Positions 28,265-34,247 of a stretch of 34,247 nt of DNA are shown in pieces. A program made the translations under genes and the position numbers. Below the pieces are notes generated by a model, which made no database searches, was not told the DNA's origin, and was given only the letters and a program-made list of their open reading frames with translations. Every line of letters starts with the position of its first letter. Positions within the stretch are counted from its first letter, which is position 1. Location of the stretch: the NCBI GenBank assembly GCA_013416795.1, contig RQSC01000002.1, positions 599,326 to 633,572 of the forward strand. Reading direction: 5' to 3'. Source of the DNA: Prasinococcaceae sp. CCMP 1430 (lineage: Eukaryota > Prasinodermophyta > Palmophyllophyceae > Prasinococcales > Prasinococcaceae).

Positions 28265-29941
28265 TCACACCGTTGCGACCAGTCCAAGCCTGTTCACCCA
28301 TGCGCTCAGCGGCGTGTCCCGTTGTGGCATCGTCGCTGCCATGCGCCCCATGGGATGAGCGGGCGCAAGGAGCTCAACGTTCGCGAGACAGTGCGCGAGC
28401 CACTGCCCCACTGGTCGTGCGATTTCGGCACCTCGGCTGGCCGTTGGATCTGCGACTGTGATACCTGCTGGCGCAGTAGCTTCCAGCAGCTGTCGACACA
28501 TCGCCAAGCTGCCATCCCCCGTGACGTTGGCATCACGGGCCAGGGCGTTCGTGGCTGACGCCCTGAAGAGAGCCTCGGCTGTTCGCTCCAGGGCAGCGCT
28601 GAGGGATCCGAGCGCTGGTGGAAGCATAGATGCGTCGTTGATACGCGCGGCAGCAACGCCCTCCACGCCGCTGCTCTCAGAGGGATGCTCTGAGCGTGCG
28701 CCATGCTCAAGCTGACCCGCAAGCTCACAGAGCGGCCACGGGAGCACGTCGCAGAGCTGGTGTGCGCCAATAAGACCATCCGTTGGGCCGACGTTTCCGC
28801 GCAGACCGAGTGCCGTACCTCCTCCCATCGCGTAGCGACTGCTCCCGCGCACACTGGAAACCGGAGGAGGACAACCACCATCAGTCTGGATGCGCCCTTC
28901 GTTCAGTCCGAGCGCATTTAGGCTCACCAGAGGGCGCCGGTAAGCCCACACAGGGAAGAGCGGCGGGTCAAAGAGAGGCACGCTTTCGCCGATGCCAGTG
29001 CTACTGCCGCCGCCTGCCGCGCGGCGATGGCGGCGTGGGCCAGTCGGTTGTTGCTCGCGCTCCAATGCGCGCAGATGTGTCAATGCTCGCATCTCCTCGA
29101 GTGCCATGGCACCGCCACCCGCACATCGCGCCGCCGCCGCGAGAGCTGCAACCGCCGATCTGTTTGGCAGACGCTGTGGCGCGTCGGTCGCGACGGGCAT
29201 AGCCGCCACAGCATCGGAGCGTACCGCCGAATCGGTACCGCCCACCTGCCAAATGACCGCCGAGTGACCCTTCACCTCCAGCGCCTCTGTCAGCACAGCT
29301 CCTATAGACAAAAATGAACCGAGCTTCCTGAGCTCGGCAACTTCTGCTGACGCGACGGCAGCGGGAATGTCCCCTCCCATGCGCGCGTTAGCCACCGCTG
29401 CCTGTCGCGACAGTCCCTCTGGTGTCACGGGGACGAGCAAGCTGTCTCTGGCGACGGTGGCGGTGCCATTGTCGCGGCGATTTCCTCCCTCGCCCAAGGC
29501 GGCAGCGATGGCGCGCCGTGCACAGGTCAGCAGCTGCAATTCCTTCTCGCCTTGATCAGACTCTCTGCTGCCGTCGATGGCGAGAGCAAGCATCCAAGCC
29601 CCAGGGGCGGACGCCTCCGCGGCCACCGCGAACGCCGCGAGCGCTGCTGCAACAGACGCATCTTCGCCCCGGCATGAGGCCGGGGGCAGCGCGCGCCCAG
29701 CGTGCCCCACGCCACCCATGACGGTATACGCAACACCCACGAGCACAGCGCCGCCCCTCACTCGGCCCTTTGCCAGGCGCGCGAGCGCTGCCGCGCCCTC
29801 GTCCTTCCGAGGGCTTGTCAGCGCTCCCGGCGCACCGCTCACGCCTGCCACCTCGGCCCGGGCCGCCGCCGCCGCCGCCGCCGCTGCCGCTGCCACCAGA
29901 AGCAGCAGCGCCACAGCCGCTGCTGGAGAGACCCGGTGCAT
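28265..29941 (-). CDS. Signal-peptide protein of unknown function
   Basis: Single open frame of 558 residues from the ATG at 29941. It starts with a strong hydrophobic signal sequence (MHRVSPAAAVALLLLVAAAA, then a polyalanine run ending near ARAEVAG at 28-34), so it is probably targeted to the secretory pathway or, in a complex-plastid alga, could be part of a bipartite plastid signal. The rest is Ala/Gly-rich with blocks that look structured (SLLVPVTPEGLSRQAAVANARMGG, VAELRKLGSFLSIGAVL, VIWQVGGTDSAV, PLFPVWAYRRPLVSLNALGL, LCDVLPWPLCELAGQL). No family was recognised and no other membrane helix is obvious. Codon use and GC look like the neighbours. I weighed GPI-transamidase GAA1 and glycosyltransferases and found no convincing motif. 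Confidence 0.6.
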   Translation of the reverse strand: MHRVSPAAAVALLLLVAAAAAAAAAAARAEVAGVSGAPGALTSPRKDEGAAALARLAKGRVRGGAVLVGVAYTVMGGVGHAGRALPPASCRGEDASVAAALAAFAVAAEASAPGAWMLALAIDGSRESDQGEKELQLLTCARRAIAAALGEGGNRRDNGTATVARDSLLVPVTPEGLSRQAAVANARMGGDIPAAVASAEVAELRKLGSFLSIGAVLTEALEVKGHSAVIWQVGGTDSAVRSDAVAAMPVATDAPQRLPNRSAVAALAAAARCAGGGAMALEEMRALTHLRALEREQQPTGPRRHRRAAGGGSSTGIGESVPLFDPPLFPVWAYRRPLVSLNALGLNEGRIQTDGGCPPPVSSVRGSSRYAMGGGTALGLRGNVGPTDGLIGAHQLCDVLPWPLCELAGQLEHGARSEHPSESSGVEGVAAARINDASMLPPALGSLSAALERTAEALFRASATNALARDANVTGDGSLAMCRQLLEATAPAGITVADPTASRGAEIARPVGQWLAHCLANVELLAPAHPMGRMAATMPQRDTPLSAWVNRLGLVATV

Positions 29942-30401
29942 GCGGCGGCGGCCGTGGCGGCGGGGCGCATGTCGTGTGGCGCCGCCCCCTCCCGCATGTC
30001 GCCTGGCCCGCCTGGCGCACAGCTGCTCGAGTGCAGGCGCGAGTGCAATAATGCAGCGACACGACTCGTAACAGCCTCTGCGCGCGCCTGAATTAGCTGA
30101 GCAGAGCTGAGGCGTGATATTCGAACCCTGATCTCATGACCTCAAACATGGACCCTATCCGAATCGCACGGCCATGCATGCGGATGCCCACGGCGCCGAG
30201 GTCTCGGGGGGGGGAGCCCCGGGGCTGGCGGTGGCGCGGGCACGCGCGCCTCCTCAGCTGCCTCCGAGGGGACCGGTGCCGGCGCTCGGAGGCTCACGGC
30301 GACGCGCGGGCTGCAGGGGAATCGTATTACACTTCGCGGCGGCGGCGGCAGCAAGTTGGGGCGGCGCCTGACTGGCGCCCCCGCCCGCCTTGCATGGCGT
30401 C
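29942..30401. other. Spacer upstream of the signal-peptide protein gene
   Basis: Both neighbours are on the minus strand. It holds a TTCGAACCCTGATCTCATGACC stretch (about 30119) and G/C runs. TTCGAACC recalls a tRNA T-arm, but no cloverleaf can be built. No gene is seen. Confidence 0.45.
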
Positions 30402-31587
30402 TCATGCGACCCGCGCCCCGCCCTGCGCGGCCTCCTCGTCCTTTGCAAGCGCACTCCACATGAGGGCCGCCCCGGCCGCGTTCACAAGGCCGAGGAGCAG
30501 CAAGCCGCTCTCCACGGCCCCACGCGCGACCAACACTCCGAACGCCATGAAAATGCCCAGCCTGCCTACTACCGTGGATTGGTAGAACGCTCGGAGGCCA
30601 TCCGCGTCGCGGCGCCCCGCGCCGATGTAGTAGCAGCCGAAGGCGCAGCACAGCACGCCAAACACCTGTATCCATCCCTTGGCTATCGTGGAGGTGCTGA
30701 AGAGCATACCAAATGTCTTGAGCGGCGCGAAGAGCAACGCAAGGCCAGCAGCAGCGATGTACGCCCCCGTCAGCAGCGACGCCCGTGCGGCGTTGCGGTC
30801 GGGGCGACCGGACGACCGCCTCATGGCCGCCTCCGCGGACACTGCGCCGTCGCCGCCGAGCCGCTGCGATGGCGAGCACGTGGGCCCGTCAGCGATACGT
30901 CTGCATGGCAGGGCGCCCGCGGCGCGCGAGGCGCCGGCTAGCTTACCTGGGCCGCAGGGGCGATTTCGATTGCGCCGCCGCCGCCAATGGACGCCACCTC
31001 CGCGCCGCTAGCGACCTGCACGTCCTCGTCATCGTCGGGCCCGTACGCGACACTGCCCGCGATACGCAGCATGCTCGGTTGCATCTGAAGCGCAGCAATG
31101 ATGCAGCTCTCGTCGCCGTACACGCCCGCCGTAGCCTCCCCACGTAGGCGGCCCCACACGTACACATCGCCGCCGGCGGTCACCGCGGCTGTCGCCCCGA
31201 GCCAGGAAACGGGACAGAGGAAAGGTGCGGGGGCACGCGGCCAGCACAGGTCAATACATCGAATTGCTTGTCAGCGGGCGCGTCTGGACACCGCCGTCGC
31301 GGGGCGCTCGCAGAGGCGGTGGTGTGCGTTGAACAGAGGGGCGCGCGTGCAGGCGGGCGGGCGCACGTGGGGGTGGGGTGGACGGGCTTGGGGCCCGGAG
31401 GCTGCAGGCCCGCGATTGCCGCACCGTTGGTGTTCACATCCCCATATATGATCAGGTCGCCCTCGGCGCTCTCCGTCTGCCCCCCTCGCAGCGTGCGCCG
31501 CACGACGCGCGCCGGCAGGCGGCGCCGCGGACGGCGCCGGGGGCGCGGACGCGGACGCGGGGATCGAAGCGGCGGACAGGAAGCCAT
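30402..31587 (-). CDS. minC: MinC C-terminal domain apparently fused to a four-helix membrane protein
   Basis: MinC, with MinD, blocks FtsZ assembly and places the division site in bacteria and plastids. Predicted exons 31587-31425, 31188-30947 and 30863-30402 give 288 residues. Intron 1 (donor GTGCGGCAA, acceptor GGCGACAG, phase 1) rebuilds the MinC_C core: TLRGGQTESAEGDLIIYGDV, then NTNAAVTAGGDVYVWGRLRG, GDESCIIAALQMQPSMLRIAG. Intron 2 (donor GTAAGCTAG, acceptor GCCATCGCAG, 83 nt, phase 0) joins EIAPAAQ to RLGGDGAVSAEAAMRRSS. About 125 residues with four hydrophobic segments follow (LLTGAYIAAAGLALLF; WIQVFGVLCCAFGCYYIG; VGRLGIFMAFGVLVA; LLLLGLVNAAGAALMW). Without intron 2, MinC stops 2 codons later and the membrane protein would start at the ATG at 30824. 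The N-terminal FtsZ-inhibiting domain is absent; an Arg/Pro-rich start stands instead. Confidence 0.68.
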
Positions 31588-31616
31588 ACGTGCATCCCGC
31601 GGGCTTCACGCCGTGG

Positions 31617-32543
31617 ATGAAGGCCGACGTGCTGCCGCTGCTTGCCGAGGGCATGGAGGCCGTGCTCGCCGAGGCGGGCCGGTATAAAGCGCGGCTCGTG
31701 GACGGCAGCGAGTTCCCCGACGGCTACAGAGACCCCGAGTGGGCGCCGTGGGACCCGGTGGAGTGGCTCGCGAGGTGGTTGCGCGAACACAATCCGCGAC
31801 GCGTGCGGCCGCCACCGACGCCGCCCCCCCCCGAGAGACTTCCGGTGGACAAACTCGAGTACGAGGACCTCACGCGCGACGAGAAGCTGCAGCTGTGCTT
31901 CATGTTCCTCGACAAGGACGGCGGTGGCTCCCTGGACATGGAGGAGGTCATGGTCCTCGCCGAGGTAGCAGGCGGCTTCAACCCTGCTGACGCGGAAGGG
32001 GCGCTCGCAAAGGCCAGGGAACAGCTGATCGCAATGGACACCGACGGCGACGGCCTGGTGGACGAGGGAGAGTTCGTGGCCGCTATGCGGACGATACTCG
32101 AGCCGTTGGACGACGCGGAGTACGACAAGGCCGTGCGCGGCGTCCTCAGCAAGAAGCTCTACGCCGACATGACCAAGGAAGAGAAATACGACCTGTGCTT
32201 TCGGCAACTCGACCGCGACAACTCGGGCGGCGTGACGATCGAGGAACTCGCGGCCTTTGGCAGCTCGGTGTCGGGCGTGGAAAACTTGGACGACGCAGTC
32301 TTGGAGACGCTGGAGGCGCTCGATGCCGACGGGAGCGGCTCAGTGGAGCGCGAGGAATTTCACATGGCGCTCGAGGAGATCACCGCTGGGCTCAGCCAAG
32401 AAGACTTCGAAGAGGCGCTCAAGAGGTTGTTCGACGTCTTCACGGCGGGTGCGGACGCGCGGCGAAACAGGGCCGCTGGCAGCGGCAAATCCGCCGTCGA
32501 GGAGGCGCTCGAAGGCATCCAGGACGGGACACTGGTGGCTTGA
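31617..32543 (+). CDS. Four EF-hand calcium-binding protein with Dpy-30-like motif
   Basis: 308 residues from the first ATG in frame (31617). Four canonical EF-hand loops are visible: DKDGGGSLDMEE, DTDGDGLVDEGE, DRDNSGGVTIEE and DADGSGSVEREE, arranged as two pairs, so calcium binding is likely. Near the N terminus, DPVEWLARWLREHNP (about 45-59) resembles the Dpy-30/RIIa-type helix common in flagellar proteins, followed by a Pro-rich linker. The frame is open upstream to 31503 with protein-like sequence (RKPYVHPAGFTPW), and a good acceptor (TCTGCCCCCCTCGCAG) ends at 31491. A first exon further upstream, antisense to the MinC gene, is therefore possible. It is divergent from the MinC gene with 29 bp between the two ATGs. 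Role unknown; flagellar calcium sensor is a guess. Confidence 0.85.
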   Translation: MKADVLPLLAEGMEAVLAEAGRYKARLVDGSEFPDGYRDPEWAPWDPVEWLARWLREHNPRRVRPPPTPPPPERLPVDKLEYEDLTRDEKLQLCFMFLDKDGGGSLDMEEVMVLAEVAGGFNPADAEGALAKAREQLIAMDTDGDGLVDEGEFVAAMRTILEPLDDAEYDKAVRGVLSKKLYADMTKEEKYDLCFRQLDRDNSGGVTIEELAAFGSSVSGVENLDDAVLETLEALDADGSGSVEREEFHMALEEITAGLSQEDFEEALKRLFDVFTAGADARRNRAAGSGKSAVEEALEGIQDGTLVA

Positions 32544-32707
32544 GCGCCACCAGCGGGGTCTCTGTACCCCTGCGCACGCGAGCGCTGCGCGGGGGCGCGC
32601 CGCTGCACATGTATGGCTGTAACACTAGCGCTAGTTCACACCAATCACCTGGTGTGTATTAATGGCGCCGCAGGCCGCACCCACTGGGCGGCGGCCGGCC
32701 GCTCGCG
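32544..32707. other. Convergent spacer
   Basis: A short interval between the EF-hand gene and the candidate lumen-protein gene. It contains CTAGCGCTAG, a perfect 10-bp palindrome near 32624, and TCACACCAATCACCTGGTGTG, an imperfect inverted repeat near 32636. It may hold 3' ends of both genes. Confidence 0.4.
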
Positions 32708-33475
32708 CTACGGACGGAGGCGGAGCGTGAAGTTGCGGCCGAAGCCAGTCTTGGCAGCCTCGTCGGTGCACGTCGCGACACAGGTGTCGGCCGCGGCGCG
32801 CATCGCCTCAGCGCTCGGAGGCAGGCCGCTCAGCCGCTGCTCGCGCGCTGCGTACTTGGCCCCGCTCGCTGCGCAGCTCGCGTTGCACGCCTCGCCCGCC
32901 GCGCCGAGCAGCGCCGCTTTGGCCGCGCCCTGCGTGACATCAATGCCCGGCGCAGTTTCGGCGGCGGCGGATGCGCACTCGGCACCCTCCATTTTGCTGG
33001 GCACGAAGCGCCCGGCGTCGCCCCCCTCCATTGCGGCCGAGTAGGCCGCCACGCACACGTCCACGGTGACGCCCGGCGCCCGGCCGACGATGTCCTCGCC
33101 GGACGGGCCACCAAGGCGCAGCACCTCAAAGCGCTTGTTCACCGTGCCGTACAAGGTGAAAGGCGCGAACGAGCTGTCGTCGTCACCGACGGAGCCGATC
33201 GAGCCATTCTTGAGCGCAGAGCTCAGCGCCTCACGCAGCGGAAGCGCTTCGGCGGGCGGCGGTGAACACGCCGTCAACGCAGCCGCTGCGACCACTGCAG
33301 CCGCGGCCGCAGCCCGTGCCTGCCAATCCCCCGCCGTCGCAATCTCTGCATTGCCCCGTGCCCGTGCCAGCTCCCCTTTACCGCCGGCTGCGCGCTTCTG
33401 CGGCGGCCGCCGCCGCCCTACCCCGTGCCGCTCCTGCGCTGCACGCGTTCTCCGGCGGGCCGCGGCCGCCGACAC
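32708..33475 (-). CDS. Candidate thylakoid-lumen or secreted protein, 5' end unresolved
   Basis: Open frame of about 255 codons without an early ATG; an in-frame stop lies at 33498, so the start codon must be in an unseen upstream exon or the true start differs. The N-terminal part is Arg/Ala-rich, then a hydrophobic Ala/Val stretch (ARAAAAAAVVAAAALTACSP) ends in AEALP, which resembles a plastid lumen-transfer signal with an AxA cleavage site. The mature part (about 175 residues) begins LPLREALSSALKNGSIGS and has DSSFAPFTLYGTVNKRFEVLR and a set of cysteines in pairs (CNASC, CVATC) that could form disulfides. It ends GRNFTLRLRP. I do not recognise the family. The 5' end abuts a fragment resembling a plastid tRNA gene. 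Confidence 0.5.
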   Translation of the reverse strand: MSAAAARRRTRAAQERHGVGRRRPPQKRAAGGKGELARARGNAEIATAGDWQARAAAAAAVVAAAALTACSPPPAEALPLREALSSALKNGSIGSVGDDDSSFAPFTLYGTVNKRFEVLRLGGPSGEDIVGRAPGVTVDVCVAAYSAAMEGGDAGRFVPSKMEGAECASAAAETAPGIDVTQGAAKAALLGAAGEACNASCAASGAKYAAREQRLSGLPPSAEAMRAAADTCVATCTDEAAKTGFGRNFTLRLRP

Positions 33476-33519
33476 CGTAGTTCGTAGCCACGTGCTCTAG
33501 TCCACTGAGCTACAAGCCC
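33469..33519 (-). pseudogene. Truncated plastid-type tRNA-Arg(ACG)
   Basis: Read on the minus strand, 51 nt match the 5' part of plastid/cyanobacterial tRNA-Arg(ACG): acceptor 5' strand GGGCTTG, TA, D-arm GCTCAGTGGACTAGAGC, anticodon arm CGTGG-CTACGAA-CTACG (one G-T pair) with anticodon ACG at 33485-33483, and variable loop GTGTC. The T-arm consensus (GGTTCGA) is missing. The bases that follow (GGCGG-CCGCGGC-CCGCC) can fold as a stem-loop but lack TTC, and the 3' acceptor strand does not pair with GGGCTTG. It is therefore probably a nuclear insertion of plastid DNA, broken at the T-arm. The plastid tRNA comparison is from memory of the family, not from a search. Confidence 0.65.
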
Positions 33520-33846
33520 TGTATTTCTCATCGCCGCGCGCCTCGCGACGCGTGTGGGCTCGCGGCGGCGCGCCGCTCGCCCGCGAACGGATAGAGCACC
33601 GGTCGGCGCGCTGTTCGGGTCCGTGCCTGAATCCTCCTCCACAACAGCACGAGTTAGGTACTATGTAGGGTTTATAACTGACGCTGCTGCATGCTGCATG
33701 CTGTACCTGTACTCTGTGCCCGCCGCTGCACCCGTCGCGGCCTGCCGGCTGAGGCTGCACCTCCCAACGACGGAATTCGCATGTCATCGGTGCTGTGCGT
33801 GAGAAATTCGGAGGGGATCTCCGGTCACGAGGAGTGGAACCCACAT
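33520..33846. other. Intergenic region without a recognised gene
   Basis: AT-richer than average, with GTAGGGTTTATAAC at about 33665, a GCTGCATGCTGCATGCTG repeat near 33684 and a TGTACCTGTACTCTG stretch. Possible 5' sequence of the lumen-protein gene and 3' sequence of the last gene. No coding region is supported. Confidence 0.45.
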
Positions 33847-34247
33847 TTACAATGGGGAGTCAACCATCCTTCGCGAATGGATACCGCACACCGTAGGACT
33901 TAATATGGAATCCTTGGAATCCTTATCCGCATGCTGCGCGCGGGCGGTGCGGATGGATGGGGGTCGGGCCTCCTCCGAGTGCCTCCTGCGCCGAGGAAAG
34001 AGCGGCAGCGTGCGCGTACCCGACGCGCGCACCGCGCCCAGCGTGAGCGGGAAGTACAGCGGCAGCAGGGGGCACGCGGCGCCGTAGTGCCAGCCGCAGC
34101 AGCGCTGGCAGCCGCAGTACGCCGTCGTGTGCATGCGCTCCGTGCGCGGCATCGCCAAGCCGCCTTTCTCGTCGCGCGAATCGATCCCTGCGCCGGCCGC
34201 CGAGCCGCCCGTCTGCCACCGCGACCGCGGGGCGCGCGCGGCGCGCG
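33847..34247 (-). CDS. Partial protein with a 3D-like cysteine motif, cut by the window edge
   Basis: The minus-strand frame is open from the window edge to a stop at 33847 (about 132 codons). Its clearest part is MHTTAYCGCQRCCGWHYG, close to the start of eukaryotic and bacterial 3D domains (TAYC-C-CCGW), which occur in cell-wall or peptidoglycan-related proteins and in some plastid-lineage proteins. After PLYFPLTLGAVRASGT the sequence becomes basic and low in conservation. A 47-nt GT-AG interval (GTGCGCGCG to CGGCGCAG, about 34000-33954) could be an intron that would lead to a stop near 33923. The N terminus lies outside the window. Low confidence in the family. Confidence 0.4.
   Translation of the reverse strand, partial: RAARAPRSRWQTGGSAAGAGIDSRDEKGGLAMPRTERMHTTAYCGCQRCCGWHYGAACPLLPLYFPLTLGAVRASGTRTLPLFPRRRRHSEEARPPSIRTARAQHADKDSKDSILSPTVCGIHSRRMVDSPL

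Noticed and set aside
30110-30150. Possible tRNA suggested by TTCGAACC
   Set aside because: No acceptor, D or anticodon stems can be paired around it.
33418-33642. Minus-strand frame of 74 codons across the tRNA fragment
   Set aside because: It is mostly translated tRNA-like sequence and shows no protein motif.

Overview
This is nuclear DNA of a GC-rich unicellular eukaryote, most likely a flagellated alga. Short GT-AG introns interrupt several genes. Flagellar genes (RCK/MAK kinase, tectonic, TPPP/p25-alpha, a Dpy-30-motif EF-hand protein) sit beside plastid-type genes (ACHT-like thioredoxin, SPD1/Ycf45-type ATPase, a MinC C-terminal domain, a candidate lumen protein). A fragment resembling a plastid tRNA-Arg gene adds to this. 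A haptophyte such as a pavlovophyte, or another GC-rich alga, would fit; the sequence does not settle the lineage. No virus, transposon, CRISPR array or bacterial operon was seen.

Layout. 1-1476: no gene, simple repeats and a cluster of ACCCTAA-like motifs. 1477-3536 (+): RCK-family kinase with a glycine-rich tail. 3802-6891 (-): CCA-adding/poly(A) polymerase-like enzyme with extra N- and C-terminal regions. 8065-8775 (+): thioredoxin. 9307-10421 (-): two-exon basic protein of unknown function. 10794-11068: 138-bp tandem duplication in the promoter region shared with the next gene. 11456-12754 (+): Ycf45/SPD1-type ATPase. 13008-15105 (-): ARM-like repeat protein. 15690-16670 (-): M48 metalloprotease. 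17104-18987 (-): tectonic. 19858-20719 (+): EF-hand plus p25-alpha protein. 20988-25820 (-, 5' end open): large surface-type protein with PSI, repeated beta modules and an L-type lectin domain, carrying one apparent frameshift. About 25.8-27.0 kb: low-complexity DNA. 27057-28128 (+): acyl-CoA-binding protein. 28265-29941 (-): signal-peptide protein of unknown function. 30402-31587 (-): MinC C-terminal domain that appears to be spliced to a four-helix membrane protein. 31617-32543 (+): four EF-hand protein. 32708-33475 (-): candidate thylakoid-lumen protein, 5' end open, next to the tRNA-Arg fragment. 33847-34247 (-): partial protein with a 3D-like cysteine motif.

The genes do not form one pathway, but two themes recur: cilium/flagellum and plastid. 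The most unusual item is the candidate membrane-anchored MinC lacking the usual N-terminal FtsZ-inhibiting domain. Splice sites were inferred by eye from GT/AG, reading phase and family conservation, so exon ends are predictions. Two unknown bases (7925, 26414) and one frameshift suggest a draft assembly.
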